Under the pieces are notes generated by a model. The model made no database searches. It saw only the letters and a list, made by a program, of their open reading frames with translations, and was not told the DNA's origin. Of a stretch of DNA of 64,000 bases, positions 1 to 10,176 are shown piece after piece. The DNA is taken from the NCBI GenBank assembly GCA_965230245.1, contig OZ246000.1, positions 1,550,001 to 1,614,000 on the forward strand, in the 5' to 3' direction. The translations under genes were made by a program, and so were the position numbers. Numbering within the stretch: the stretch's first letter is position 1; every line of letters begins with the position of its first letter. The DNA comes from JAGNKE01 sp965230245. GTDB lineage: Bacteria > Pseudomonadota > Alphaproteobacteria > Micavibrionales > Micavibrionaceae.

Positions 1-62
1 TTTTTAAGAGCCAGAAACAAGTGACGTTTGAACACGAACGCGATCGAAAAGGTAGGATCAAT

Positions 63-3000
63 ATGTGCGCAGCGAAAGCCAAAAAATCTAAGCAGGAAAA
101 TAAGACAAACGACATCGACAGTTACACGGGACGTAAACGTGTCCGCCGTAATTTCGGTCGCATCACAGAAGTTGCGCCGATGCCGAACCTGATCGAGGTC
201 CAGAGAAATTCTTACGAGCATTTCCTTCAAAAGGAAATTACGCCTCAAGACCGCGAAATGAGCGGTATGCAGGAAGTCTTCTCTTCCGTGTTTCCAATCA
301 AGGATTTTTCCGATCGCGCGGAAATCGACTTCGTCTCCTACGAATTCGAAGAACCGAAATACGACGTTGAAGAATGTCAGCAACGCGGCATGACATATGC
401 GGCGCCGTTGCGCGTCACGCTACGTCTGTCCGTATTTGACGTTGATCAGGACAGCGGTCTGCGCTCCATCCGCGACATTAAAGAACAAGACGTTTACATG
501 GTCGACATGCCGCAAATGACCGAAAACGGTACATTTGTTGTAAACGGAACTGAGCGTGTCATTGTATCCCAGATGCACCGTTCTCCGGGCGTATTCTTTG
601 ACCATGACAATGGTAAAACTCACGTCTCCGGCAAATACCTTTTCTCCGCACGCGTCATTCCGTACCGCGGATCATGGCTCGACTTCGAATACGATGCTAA
701 GGATCAAATGTACGTGCGTATCGACCGCCGTCGTAAATTGCCTCTGACAACACTTCTGCGCTGTCTTGATAGTGCGGAAACAGAGCAACTCCGTCAACAG
801 GCAGATGAAAACGACGAAGAATTGGATCCGTTGATGGTGCAGGGAATGTCCAACGAGGAAATTCTCGCGAACTTCTACGACATCACAACATATTCTAAAT
901 CTAAAAAGGGCTGGGAGACGGAATTCAATGCCGATGCAATGCGCGGCGTAAAGTTGGCGTACGATCTCATTAACGCAAAAACAGGTAAGGCTGTTGCGGA
1001 AGCAGGCGAAAAAATCACCGCACGTAAAGCCAAGAAACTGGCCGAAGGCGGCTTGAAAAACATCCGTATCGAAGAAGGCCAGCTAATCGGCTCGTTCCTT
1101 GCCAAGGATATTTTTGATGAAAAAACGGGTCTGGTTCTGTTCGAAGCCGGCCACGAATTGACCGAAGAAGATATGGCAAAGCTTGAGGAAGTCGGAACAA
1201 AAGAGCTTCCGATTCTCGCCATCGACTACCTGAACGTCGGTCCTTATATCCGTAATACAATGGTAGCCGATAAATGTGATACGCGTGAAGAAGCGCTGAT
1301 CGACATTTACCGTGTTATGCGTCCGGGTGAGCCGCCGACACTTGAGTCCGCACAGGCACTTTTTAATTCTCTGTTCTTTGATGCAGAGCGTTATGACTTG
1401 TCCGCTGTCGGTCGTGTAAAAATGAATGCGCGTCTGGATCTGGACGCTGACGATCAGTTCCGCATCCTCTGTAAGCAGGATATTCTGGCGATTGTAAAAT
1501 ACCTGCACGGTCTGAAAGACGGGCAAGGTGAAGTCGATGACATCGATAACCTCGGCAACCGCCGCGTACGATCCGTCGGTGAATTGATGGAAAACCAGCT
1601 GCGCGTTGGTCTGCTCCGTATGGAACGTGCAATTCGCGAGCGTATGTCTTCTGTCGACATCGACACATATATGCCGCATGACCTGATCAACTCCAAGCCG
1701 GCGCAAGCGGCTGTCCGTGAGTTCTTCGGATCATCCCAGCTCTCCCAATTTATGGATCAGACAAACCCGCTGTCCGAAATCACACACAAGCGTCGCTTGT
1801 CCGCGCTCGGCCCCGGTGGTCTGACGCGTGAACGCGCAGGCTTCGAGGTTCGTGACGTCCACCCGACACACTATGGTCGTATCTGTCCGATTGAAACACC
1901 GGAAGGTCCGAACATCGGTCTGATCAACTCTCTGGCAACATTCGCCCGCGTCAACAAATACGGCTTCATCGAAAGCCCGTACCGTAAAGTTGAAAACGGC
2001 AAGGTAACGGATGAAGTGGTTTACATGTCCGCGATGGAAGAGGCGAAATACATCATCGCGCAAGCGAACTCCGAATTGGATAAGTCCGGTAAATTCGCAA
2101 ACGATCTTGTCTCCTGTCGTGAAGCTGGTGAAAACGTCATGGCACAGCCGGATCAAATCGAATATATGGACGTTTCACCAAAACAGATCGTTTCTGTTGC
2201 GGCGTCTCTGATCCCGTTTTTGGAAAACGACGATGCGAACCGCGCATTGATGGGCTCCAACATGATGCGTCAGGCCGTTCCGCTGCTGAAAGCAACGGCT
2301 CCTGTCGTTGGTACTGGCATGGAATTTACCGTTGCCCGTGATTCCGGTGCGGCTGTAACAGCAAAGAGAACAGGTGTTGTCACGAAAGTGGACGCAACAC
2401 GTGTGGTTGTTCAGGCAACAGAAATCGAAAAAGCTGATGACCCTGTGGTCGATATTTACAAGCTGTCGAAATTCCAGCGCTCTAACCAGAACACATGCAT
2501 CAACCAGCGCCCGTTGGTGAAGGTTGGTGATGAAGTGTCCGCAGGTGATATTATTGCCGACGGCCCGTCTACCGATCTTGGTGAACTCGCTCTTGGTCGT
2601 AACATCATGGTGGCCTTCATGCCGTGGAACGGTTACAACTTCGAGGACTCCATTCTGATTAACGAGCGTATCGTTCGTGATGACGTCTTTACGTCCATCC
2701 ACATCGAGGAATTCGAAGTTATGGCACGTGACACCAAGCTCGGCACCGAAGAAATCACACGAGACATCCCGAATGTCGGTGAAGAAGCGCTGAAACACCT
2801 TGATGAGGCGGGTATCGTCCACATCGGTGCGGAAGTTGCTCCTGGTGATATTCTTGTCGGTAAGGTAACACCGAAAGGTGAATCCCCGATGACGCCGGAA
2901 GAAAAGCTTCTCCGCGCAATCTTCGGTGAAAAAGCCGCAGACGTAAAAGACACATCTCTTCGCCTTCCACCCGGTGCTGTCGGAACGATCGTTGAGGTCC

Positions 3001-4316
3001 GCGTCTTTAACCGCCGCGGCGTTGACAAGGACGCACGTGCCCTGTCTATCGAGCAAGAAGAAATCGAACGTCTCGCAAAAGACCGCGACGACGAGCGCCG
3101 TATCCTTGAAGATGGCTTTTACGGCCGTCTGGAGCATCTGCTTGTCGGTCAGAAAGTCGCATCTGCGCCTAAAGACGCCAAACTGAAAAAAGGCACAGCT
3201 ATCAAAAAGGCAGACCTCGCAGGCATCAAGCGTGGCCTGTGGCGCCAGATTTCAGTCGAAAGCGAAAAGCGCATGAGCGAAATCGAAGCGATGACAAAAA
3301 CATTCGACACCGCAGTCGACGACCTGAAAAAACGTTTTGAAAACAAGGTTGAAAAACTGCAGCGCGGTGACGAACTGCCTCCGGGCGTGATGAAGATGGT
3401 CAAGGTCTTCGTGGCTGTAAAACGTAAAATGCAGCCCGGTGACAAAATGGCCGGTCGTCACGGTAACAAGGGTGTGGTCTCCAAGATCATGCCGTCCGAA
3501 GACATGCCGTATCTGGAAGATGGTACGCCTGTTGACCTCGTTCTGAACCCGCTCGGTGTTCCATCGCGTATGAACGTAGGTCAGATTTTGGAAACACACC
3601 TCGGCTGGGCATCTGCAAGCTTCGGTAAGCAAATCGCTGAACTTCTCGATACATTTGCTGAGAAGAAAAAGCCGTCCGCTGGTGAATTGAAAAACCTGAA
3701 CGCGAAGCTTAAAGACGTTTACGGTGACAAAGAGTACAAGGAGCGCGTCTCTCAACTCGATGACACACAACTCGTCGAAATGTGTGAAAACCTCAGAACA
3801 GGCGTGCCGATGGCAACACCGGTTTTCGACGGTGCGCATGAGCAGGACATTTCCGACCTTCTCGAAAAGGCAGGTCTGCACCGTTCCGGTCAGATGCGTC
3901 TGATCGACGGTCGGACAGGTGACTATTTCCACCGCCCTGTGACAGTCGGTTACATGTACATGCTGAAACTGCACCACCTTGTGGATGACAAGATCCACGC
4001 CCGTTCCATCGGTCCGTACTCTCTTGTCACACAGCAGCCGCTTGGCGGTAAGGCACAATTCGGTGGCCAGCGTTTCGGTGAGATGGAGGTCTGGGCCCTT
4101 CAGGCGTACGGTGCGGCGTACACGCTGCAGGAGATGCTGACGGTCAAGTCCGACGACGTGGCAGGCCGTTCGAAAGTCTACGAAGCGATTGTGCGCGGCG
4201 AAGACAACTTCGAAATTGGTATTCCTGAATCCTTCAACGTTCTTGTCAAGGAGTTGAAGGCTCTGGGTCTGAACGTCGACATGAAACAATCAACGAAAAA
4301 CTCGCAAGAAGGGTAA
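63..4316 (+). CDS. rpoB: DNA-directed RNA polymerase subunit beta
   Basis: Beta subunit of the core RNA polymerase; with beta' it forms the active-site cleft. The 1417-residue product has the unmistakable rifampicin-pocket block at about residues 554-620 (FFGSSQLSQFMDQ... then LTRERAGFEVRDVHPTHYGR), followed by the PIETPEGPNIGLI segment and, near the C terminus, the QPLGGKAQFGGQRFGEME block. The pocket residues are those of susceptible enzymes, except Thr where E. coli has Asn518. I chose ATG at 63 because GGTAGGA lies just upstream; an in-frame GTG at 21 lacks a ribosome site. At 1417 residues it is somewhat longer than the E. coli protein. It is not followed directly by rpoC: a foreign gene intervenes 15 bp downstream. 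The promoter and the rplJL genes, if adjacent, lie outside the window. Confidence 0.98.
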   Translation: MCAAKAKKSKQENKTNDIDSYTGRKRVRRNFGRITEVAPMPNLIEVQRNSYEHFLQKEITPQDREMSGMQEVFSSVFPIKDFSDRAEIDFVSYEFEEPKYDVEECQQRGMTYAAPLRVTLRLSVFDVDQDSGLRSIRDIKEQDVYMVDMPQMTENGTFVVNGTERVIVSQMHRSPGVFFDHDNGKTHVSGKYLFSARVIPYRGSWLDFEYDAKDQMYVRIDRRRKLPLTTLLRCLDSAETEQLRQQADENDEELDPLMVQGMSNEEILANFYDITTYSKSKKGWETEFNADAMRGVKLAYDLINAKTGKAVAEAGEKITARKAKKLAEGGLKNIRIEEGQLIGSFLAKDIFDEKTGLVLFEAGHELTEEDMAKLEEVGTKELPILAIDYLNVGPYIRNTMVADKCDTREEALIDIYRVMRPGEPPTLESAQALFNSLFFDAERYDLSAVGRVKMNARLDLDADDQFRILCKQDILAIVKYLHGLKDGQGEVDDIDNLGNRRVRSVGELMENQLRVGLLRMERAIRERMSSVDIDTYMPHDLINSKPAQAAVREFFGSSQLSQFMDQTNPLSEITHKRRLSALGPGGLTRERAGFEVRDVHPTHYGRICPIETPEGPNIGLINSLATFARVNKYGFIESPYRKVENGKVTDEVVYMSAMEEAKYIIAQANSELDKSGKFANDLVSCREAGENVMAQPDQIEYMDVSPKQIVSVAASLIPFLENDDANRALMGSNMMRQAVPLLKATAPVVGTGMEFTVARDSGAAVTAKRTGVVTKVDATRVVVQATEIEKADDPVVDIYKLSKFQRSNQNTCINQRPLVKVGDEVSAGDIIADGPSTDLGELALGRNIMVAFMPWNGYNFEDSILINERIVRDDVFTSIHIEEFEVMARDTKLGTEEITRDIPNVGEEALKHLDEAGIVHIGAEVAPGDILVGKVTPKGESPMTPEEKLLRAIFGEKAADVKDTSLRLPPGAVGTIVEVRVFNRRGVDKDARALSIEQEEIERLAKDRDDERRILEDGFYGRLEHLLVGQKVASAPKDAKLKKGTAIKKADLAGIKRGLWRQISVESEKRMSEIEAMTKTFDTAVDDLKKRFENKVEKLQRGDELPPGVMKMVKVFVAVKRKMQPGDKMAGRHGNKGVVSKIMPSEDMPYLEDGTPVDLVLNPLGVPSRMNVGQILETHLGWASASFGKQIAELLDTFAEKKKPSAGELKNLNAKLKDVYGDKEYKERVSQLDDTQLVEMCENLRTGVPMATPVFDGAHEQDISDLLEKAGLHRSGQMRLIDGRTGDYFHRPVTVGYMYMLKLHHLVDDKIHARSIGPYSLVTQQPLGGKAQFGGQRFGEMEVWALQAYGAAYTLQEMLTVKSDDVAGRSKVYEAIVRGEDNFEIGIPESFNVLVKELKALGLNVDMKQSTKNSQEG

Positions 4317-4331
4317 TTCGAAGAGCGTAAA

Positions 4332-5054
4332 ATGAAGTCAGTAACCATATTTCTATCTACCGTCGTCCTCGCTCTGGGAATCGCCTTTTCCGGCTTTTTC
4401 CTGATGCAGGGACTCATCAACTTCAACGCCACGCAAGGCCGTGTGGCGGTGAAGGGACTGGCTGAAAGAAACGTGGAAGCCGACCTCGGCGTCTGGAGAA
4501 TTTCCCACGGTGTAAAAGAATGGACTTTAGAGGAAGCCCGAAAGCGTCTTCGCGATAACCAGAAGATGATTGAAGCCTTCCTCAACGACAACGGCTTCGA
4601 AGCTGATGAGTATGCCCGAAAGGACCTCTCTCTTTATCAGGGGCGCGAAGCCATCCGTTCCGTAAATAACGAGCAGGAGTACAAAAGCTACTACCAACTC
4701 AATCAGACGATCACCGTGCGCAGTGAAAAGGTCCGCAACATTGAAAAGGCGGCCCAGAACACATTTACGTTGATTGAAAACGACGTAATTTTGAACAACT
4801 CCAATCCGGTTTACATGTACACAAAATTAAACGACATCAAGCCGGACATGATCACAGAGGCAACCCGCAATGCGCGTGAAGCTGCGGTACGTTTTGCAGA
4901 GGACTCCAACAGCAAGGTTGGAAAAATCCTCTCCGCTGATCAGGGGTGGTTTCGTATTCTCTCCGCTTACGGAGAAAACGTAGAGGGGGAGCAGGCCTCC
5001 ATTGAAAAAAAAGTGCGCGTAATTACAACAGTGAATTTTAGCTTGGTCGATTAA
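4332..5054 (+). CDS. SIMPL-domain (DUF541) membrane-anchored protein inserted between rpoB and rpoC
   Basis: A 240-residue protein with one N-terminal hydrophobic segment (about residues 5-25, uncleaved-anchor type, no clear AxA site) and a periplasmic SIMPL/DUF541 domain from about residue 37 to the end; the start of the domain, VAVKGLAERNVEADLGVW, is typical of COG2859 members. The SIMPL family is widespread but has no firm biochemical function; some members are envelope- or stress-related. The gene starts 15 bp after the rpoB stop and ends 36 bp before rpoC, with its own purine-rich site GAAGAG, so it must be on the rpoBC transcript. Codon use resembles its neighbours, so the insertion does not look recent. 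Family assignment is reasonably secure; the reason for its place in this operon is unknown. Confidence 0.85.
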   Translation: MKSVTIFLSTVVLALGIAFSGFFLMQGLINFNATQGRVAVKGLAERNVEADLGVWRISHGVKEWTLEEARKRLRDNQKMIEAFLNDNGFEADEYARKDLSLYQGREAIRSVNNEQEYKSYYQLNQTITVRSEKVRNIEKAAQNTFTLIENDVILNNSNPVYMYTKLNDIKPDMITEATRNAREAAVRFAEDSNSKVGKILSADQGWFRILSAYGENVEGEQASIEKKVRVITTVNFSLVD

Positions 5055-5090
5055 GGCCGGCGACGATCAAAAGGGAAAAGGCGAGAAGCA

Positions 5091-8000
5091 ATGAATGAAC
5101 TAATGAACTTGTTTGGTCAACCTACAGGACCACAGAGCTTTGACAATATCCGCATCTCTATCGCATCACCGCAGCAGATCCTCTCATGGTCTTTTGGTGA
5201 AGTGAAGAAGCCGGAAACCATCAATTACCGGACATTCAAGCCGGAAAAAGATGGTCTGTTCTGTGCCCGTATCTTCGGCCCCGTGAAGGACTACGAATGT
5301 CTCTGCGGTAAGTACAAGCGCATGAAGTACAAGGGGATTATCTGTGAAAAATGTGGTGTGGAAGTCACACTCACAAAAGTTCGCCGTGAACGCATGGGCC
5401 ACATCGACCTCGCTTCTCCGGTCGCCCATATCTGGTTCCTGAAATCACTGCCGTCCCGTATCGGTCTTGTCACAGACATGACCCTGAAAGAACTTGAGCG
5501 CGTCCTGTACTTCGAAAACTTCATCGTGATCGAGCCGGGTATGACGCCGCTTAAACCGATGCAGCTTCTCACGGAAGAAGAATACTACGACGCACAGGAT
5601 GAATACGGCGAAGAAGCGTTCCGTGCTGGCATCGGTGCGGAAGCATTGAAAGAAATACTCTCCGACATTGACCTGGAAGAAGAGCGCGTAAACGTTGAGG
5701 AAGCCCTGCGTGAAACAAATTCCGAAGCCAAGCGCAAGAAACTTGTTAAGCGTCTGAAGCTTCTCGAAGCTTTCATCGCATCCGGCACACGTCCTGAATG
5801 GATGATTTTGGACACGGTTCCCGTTCTGCCGCCCGAGCTGCGCCCTCTGGTGCCTCTGGATGGCGGTCGCTTCGCAACCTCCGACCTGAACGACCTGTAT
5901 CGCCGCGTGATCAACCGTAACAACCGTTTGCGCCGCCTGATCGAGCTGCGCGCACCGGACATCATTGTACGGAACGAAAAACGTATGCTGCAGGAAGCTG
6001 TTGACGCACTGTTCGACAACGGTCGTCGCGGTCGCGTCATCACAGGCGCAAACAAGCGTCCTCTGAAATCCCTTTCTGATATGCTCAAAGGAAAGCAGGG
6101 GCGTTTCCGTCAAAACCTTCTCGGTAAACGTGTTGACTACTCCGGTCGTTCCGTGATCGTGGTTGGTCCCGAATTGAAACTGCATCAATGCGGTCTGCCG
6201 AAGAAAATGGCACTTGAACTCTTCAAGCCGTTCATTCTGCACAAGCTTGAGATCTACGGCATGGCCTCAACCGTGAAAGCGGCCAAGCGCATGGTTGAAA
6301 AAGAACGCCCGGAAGTTTGGGATATTCTCGAAGAAGTCATTCGCGAACACCCCGTTCTCCTGAACCGTGCGCCGACATTGCACCGCTTGGGCATTCAGGG
6401 CTTCGAACCCGTCCTGATCGAAGGGAAAGCAATCCAGCTTCACCCATTGGTTTGTACGGCGTTTAACGCGGACTTCGACGGCGACCAGATGGCGGTCCAC
6501 GTTCCTCTGTCTATCGAGGCACAGCTGGAAGCACGTTGCTTGATCATGTCCACGAACAACATTCTCTCCCCTGCAAACGGGAAGCCGATTATTGTTCCGT
6601 CTCAGGACATCGTTCTTGGTCTTTACTACCTGTCCATCGCCCGTGATGGTGAACAGGGCGAAGGCATGATCTTCCGCGGCGCGGGTGAAATAACGCATGC
6701 CTTACAGGAAGGCGTGATTTCTATGCACGCAAAAGTAAAATGCCGTTACCGCGACATTGATGAAGAAGGCAATCCGTTCCTGCGTTTGGTAGAGTCCACA
6801 CCGGGGCGTATCCTGATTTCCGAACTTCTGCCGCGTAATCCGAACGTCTCTTTCGATCTGGTGAACCAGGTTTTGACCAAAAAAGAGATCATGAACCTGA
6901 TCGACACGGTCTACCGTCACTGTGGTCAGAAAGAAACGGTTATCTTCTGTGACCGCTTGATGAAGCTCGGCTTCCGTAATGCATGTACAGCCGGTATTTC
7001 CTTTGGTAAGGATGACCTTGTTATCCCTGAGGCGAAGCAGAAACTGGTTGACGAAGCCTACGAAAAAGTCAGTGAATTCGAAGTCCAGTACATGGATGGT
7101 CTCATCACTAAAGGTGAGAAGTACAACAAGGTTGTCGACATTTGGTCAAAATGTACGGACGACGTTGCAGACTCTATGATGGAAGGAATTTCCAACATCG
7201 AAAGTGGTAATCTGAACGCGGTCTACATGATGGCACACTCCGGTGCGCGTGGTTCCGCCGCCCAGATCCGCCAGCTGGCAGGTATGCGTGGTCTGATGGC
7301 CAAACCGTCCGGTGAGATTATCGAAACACCGATTATCTCCAACTTTAAGGAAGGTCTGTCCGTTCTGGAATACTTTAACTCCACACACGGTGCCCGTAAG
7401 GGACTGGCTGACACAGCTTTGAAAACCGCGAACTCCGGTTACCTGACACGCCGTCTGGTTGACGTTGCACAGGATGCGATCATCACCGAATTCGACTGTG
7501 GTACTGAAAACGGTATCATGATGCGCGCGGTTATGAACGGTCCTGACGTGGTTGTTTCACTGGCCGAACGTATTCTCGGACGTACGCCCGCTCATGACCT
7601 CAAGAGCCCTGTAACCGGTGAGTTGATCATCAAGGCAGGCGAGATCATCGATGAGGTAAAATCCGAAGAAATCGAAACTGCCGGTATCGACGAAGTGAAA
7701 GTCAGAACTGTCCTGACCTGTGAAGGTGAGCATAACGGTATCTGTGCGAAATGTTACGGCCGTGACCTTGCACGCGGGACGCAAGTCAACGTTGGCGAAG
7801 CGATCGGTGTTATGGCAGCGCAATCCATCGGTGAACCGGGCACACAGCTCACAATGCGGACGTTCCACATTGGTGGAGCCGCACAAAGAGGTGCCGAGCG
7901 TTCTCACGTAGACGCGGCGATCGACGGTAAGGTTGAGGTACGTAACAAAAACGTAGTCCAGAACTCCGAAGGCGTTACGATTGTGATGGGTCGTAACACA

Positions 8001-9317
8001 GAGATCGTTATTAAGGACAAGAAAGACAACGATAAGGCCACGTACCGTGTTCCTTATGGGTCACGTCTTTTGGTCGAAGACGGAAAAAACGTCAAGGCCG
8101 GTACGAAAATGGCCGAATGGGACCCATACACACTTCCGGTCATCACGGAGAAGGATGGGATTGCCCATTACTTCGACCTTGTTGAAGGAATCTCCGTTGT
8201 CGATCAGGTGGACGAGGCCACAGGTATTGCGTCCAAGAAGGTGATCGACTGGCGTTCACAACCTAAAGGCGGTGACTTAAAGCCACGTATCTCCTTGCTG
8301 AATAAAAAGGGCAACGTCATCAAGCTGCCAAACGGTATGCCTGCGAACTATGACCTGTCCGTTGACACCATTCTTTCTGTTGAAAGCGGTAAGGAAGTCA
8401 AGGCTGGTGACATCATCGCACGTATTCCGCGTGAAACATCCAAAACACGCGATATTACGGGTGGTCTGCCACGTGTGGCCGAACTCTTCGAAGCACGTCA
8501 TCCAAAAGACTTTGCTGTGATCTCCGAAATCGACGGTTACGTTGAATTCGGTAAAGACTATAAGTCCAAGCGCCGTATCATAGTCCGTCCGGTCAGCGCG
8601 GATGAAGAGACGTCCGAATACCTGATCCCGAAGGGCCGTCACTTGGCCGTTCAGGAAGGAGACTTCGTTCGTCGTGGTGATGCACTGCTTGACGGTGCGC
8701 TCGTACCACATGACATTCTCAATGTTCTGGGTGTTGAGGCTCTGGCCGCATATCTCACGGACGAGGTTCAGGAAGTGTACCGCCTGCAGGGTGTTAAGAT
8801 TAACGACAAGCATATCGAAGTGATCGTTCGCCAGATGATGCAAAAAGTCGAAATCACATCCGTCGGTGACTCCACGTACCTCACAGGCGAAAACGTCGAC
8901 CGTCAGGAATTCGAGGAAGTCTGTCAGAAGTACATCGAAGAAGGCAAACAGGCACCTGAAGGCAAGCCGGTTCTGCAAGGGATTACAAAAGCATCCTTGC
9001 AGACACGCTCCTTTATCTCCGCCGCATCCTTCCAGGAGACAACACGTGTGCTGACCGACGCCGCCGTAAACGGCAAGGTCGACCGCCTGAACGGTCTGAA
9101 AGAAAACGTGATCGTCGGACGTCTGATCCCGGCCGGTACGGGAGCCTTCATCAACAGCATGAAGCAAATCGCCGCTGAACGCGATGAAGTGGCTCTTGCC
9201 AACATGCCGCAGGAAGAAGCACTGGAAAGTGCAATGCCTGCCGAAGCATTGGATGCCATCGCCAGTGCTGAAGAAGGCACCGAGGAAACAGAGCAAAAAG
9301 AAGCTGCAAACGGCTAA
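5091..9317 (+). CDS. rpoC: DNA-directed RNA polymerase subunit beta'
   Basis: Largest catalytic subunit of RNA polymerase, 1408 residues. It shows the N-terminal zinc-binding cysteines (CLCGKYKRMKYKGIICEKCG, about residues 67-88), the catalytic metal motif NADFDGDQMAVH with Asp461, Asp463 and Asp465 holding the active-site magnesium, the bridge-helix/trigger-loop blocks (GARGSAAQIRQLAGMRGLMAKP; GVMAAQSIGEPGTQLTMRTFH) and the second zinc site (C...CEGEHNGICAKC). The C-terminal tail is acidic. A ribosome site (AAGGCGAG) precedes the ATG. It is the last gene of its unit: a perfect-stem terminator follows within 30 bp, and the rpsL promoters lie beyond. Confidence 0.98.
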   Translation: MNELMNLFGQPTGPQSFDNIRISIASPQQILSWSFGEVKKPETINYRTFKPEKDGLFCARIFGPVKDYECLCGKYKRMKYKGIICEKCGVEVTLTKVRRERMGHIDLASPVAHIWFLKSLPSRIGLVTDMTLKELERVLYFENFIVIEPGMTPLKPMQLLTEEEYYDAQDEYGEEAFRAGIGAEALKEILSDIDLEEERVNVEEALRETNSEAKRKKLVKRLKLLEAFIASGTRPEWMILDTVPVLPPELRPLVPLDGGRFATSDLNDLYRRVINRNNRLRRLIELRAPDIIVRNEKRMLQEAVDALFDNGRRGRVITGANKRPLKSLSDMLKGKQGRFRQNLLGKRVDYSGRSVIVVGPELKLHQCGLPKKMALELFKPFILHKLEIYGMASTVKAAKRMVEKERPEVWDILEEVIREHPVLLNRAPTLHRLGIQGFEPVLIEGKAIQLHPLVCTAFNADFDGDQMAVHVPLSIEAQLEARCLIMSTNNILSPANGKPIIVPSQDIVLGLYYLSIARDGEQGEGMIFRGAGEITHALQEGVISMHAKVKCRYRDIDEEGNPFLRLVESTPGRILISELLPRNPNVSFDLVNQVLTKKEIMNLIDTVYRHCGQKETVIFCDRLMKLGFRNACTAGISFGKDDLVIPEAKQKLVDEAYEKVSEFEVQYMDGLITKGEKYNKVVDIWSKCTDDVADSMMEGISNIESGNLNAVYMMAHSGARGSAAQIRQLAGMRGLMAKPSGEIIETPIISNFKEGLSVLEYFNSTHGARKGLADTALKTANSGYLTRRLVDVAQDAIITEFDCGTENGIMMRAVMNGPDVVVSLAERILGRTPAHDLKSPVTGELIIKAGEIIDEVKSEEIETAGIDEVKVRTVLTCEGEHNGICAKCYGRDLARGTQVNVGEAIGVMAAQSIGEPGTQLTMRTFHIGGAAQRGAERSHVDAAIDGKVEVRNKNVVQNSEGVTIVMGRNTEIVIKDKKDNDKATYRVPYGSRLLVEDGKNVKAGTKMAEWDPYTLPVITEKDGIAHYFDLVEGISVVDQVDEATGIASKKVIDWRSQPKGGDLKPRISLLNKKGNVIKLPNGMPANYDLSVDTILSVESGKEVKAGDIIARIPRETSKTRDITGGLPRVAELFEARHPKDFAVISEIDGYVEFGKDYKSKRRIIVRPVSADEETSEYLIPKGRHLAVQEGDFVRRGDALLDGALVPHDILNVLGVEALAAYLTDEVQEVYRLQGVKINDKHIEVIVRQMMQKVEITSVGDSTYLTGENVDRQEFEEVCQKYIEEGKQAPEGKPVLQGITKASLQTRSFISAASFQETTRVLTDAAVNGKVDRLNGLKENVIVGRLIPAGTGAFINSMKQIAAERDEVALANMPQEEALESAMPAEALDAIASAEEGTEETEQKEAANG

Positions 9318-9344
9318 GCGTTTTCCGGCATTTTAGAACAAAAC

Positions 9345-9374
9345 AAACGGCCTCAATCACGAGGCCGTTTTGTC
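9345..9374 (+). terminator. Intrinsic terminator after rpoC
   Basis: A perfect 10-bp inverted repeat (AAACGGCCTC at 9345-9354, GAGGCCGTTT at 9361-9370, loop of six) ending in a short T stretch. It closes the rpoB-SIMPL-rpoC unit and separates it from the rpsL promoters. Confidence 0.9.
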
Positions 9375-9475
9375 ATAAGAGGGGCGCTAAGCGACTCTTT
9401 TTTCAGGATTCTGATAATTTTTTGAGTCTTATGGAATCAAATCGGAAAATGTCTTAATTTTCGGTAAAACTTTTC

Positions 9476-9504
9476 TTGACACATATAAGACCGCTATGTA
9501 TATT
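9476..9504 (+). promoter_or_regulatory. Promoter P1 upstream of rpsL
   Basis: TTGACA (9476-9481), a 17-base spacer, then TATATT (9499-9504): near-consensus housekeeping sigma promoter. Transcription would start about 9511, giving a leader of about 280 nt before rpsL. Confidence 0.85.
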
Positions 9505-9791
9505 CCGCGCCACTGATGAGGATTGGCTGGTTGTAAGCACTTAAGAGTATTTGCTTAAACACAGCTTGGGCTTCAGAGAAAAAAGCAAAAGCTTTTAGTA
9601 TTTGAAGTGCAACATCCGTTTATAAAAATCTTTTTCCCTTAGCGCGTAAAAAGGTTTTCGGATGCTCTGCGGACATTTTAGGGATTGTCGCTTGACAATG
9701 CCTCGAAATCCGCGCTACATGCCACAATCCATTACAGATACGGCCCTGCAAGGCGCAGGGTTTAATTTTGAACAACAAGGTAGGGCGAACC
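9505..9791 (+). other. Long leader between P1 and rpsL
   Basis: About 287 nt without a convincing reading frame. It holds promoter P2 and, at 9744-9760, a hairpin with a perfect 6-bp stem (CCCTGC / GCAGGG, loop of five) followed by a T-rich but interrupted run, which could act as a weak attenuator of transcripts entering the translation cluster. No known ribosomal-protein leader motif was recognised. Confidence 0.5.
9692..9720 (+). promoter_or_regulatory. Promoter P2 upstream of rpsL
   Basis: TTGACA (9692-9697), 17-base spacer, CTACAT (9715-9720). Perfect -35 and spacing with a -10 that is weaker by E. coli standards but of the CTA-type common in alphaproteobacterial growth-related promoters. 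It lies inside the P1 leader, so rpsL would have two tandem promoters. Confidence 0.65.
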
Positions 9792-10163
9792 ATGCCAACA
9801 ATTCAACAGTTGATCCGTAAACCACGGAAAAAGGTTGTAAAGAGGAAGAAAAACCGTGCGCTTAAGCGTAACCCGCAGCGCAGAGGTGTTTGCACACGTG
9901 TTTATACAACAACACCGAAAAAGCCGAACTCGGCTTTGCGTAAGGTCGCAAAGGTGCGCCTGACAACTGGTATTGAAGTTATTTGTTACATCCCGGGTGA
10001 AGGTCACAACTTGCAGGAACACTCCGTTGTTCTTGTCCGTGGTGGTCGTGTTAAAGACTTGCCGGGTGTTCGTTACACAATCGTCCGCGGTACGCTGGAC
10101 ACACAAGGTGTTAAAGATCGTAAACAGGGACGTTCACGCTACGGCGCGAAACGACCGAAGTAA
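9792..10163 (+). CDS. rpsL: 30S ribosomal protein S12
   Basis: Decoding-centre protein of the small subunit, 123 residues, the family's usual length. It begins MPTIQQLIRKPRKKV and carries the TTTPKKPNSALRKVA loop and the GRVKDLPGVRY loop; the lysines that confer streptomycin sensitivity (E. coli Lys43 and Lys88 equivalents) are unchanged. The ATG at 9792 follows AAGGTAGGGCG; an in-frame TTG 24 bases earlier would add eight residues not found in the family. First gene of the str-S10-spc-alpha run; rpsG follows 13 bp later. Confidence 0.98.
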   Translation: MPTIQQLIRKPRKKVVKRKKNRALKRNPQRRGVCTRVYTTTPKKPNSALRKVAKVRLTTGIEVICYIPGEGHNLQEHSVVLVRGGRVKDLPGVRYTIVRGTLDTQGVKDRKQGRSRYGAKRPK

Positions 10164-10176
10164 GAGGTACAGTATA

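Noticed and set aside
8277..9296. Long antisense frames over rpoC, also 2175-3137 and 3252-4289 over rpoB and 10732-11886 over fusA
   Set aside because: Shadows of strongly biased genes, with Phe/Cys/His-rich translations, no ribosome sites and no homology recognised.
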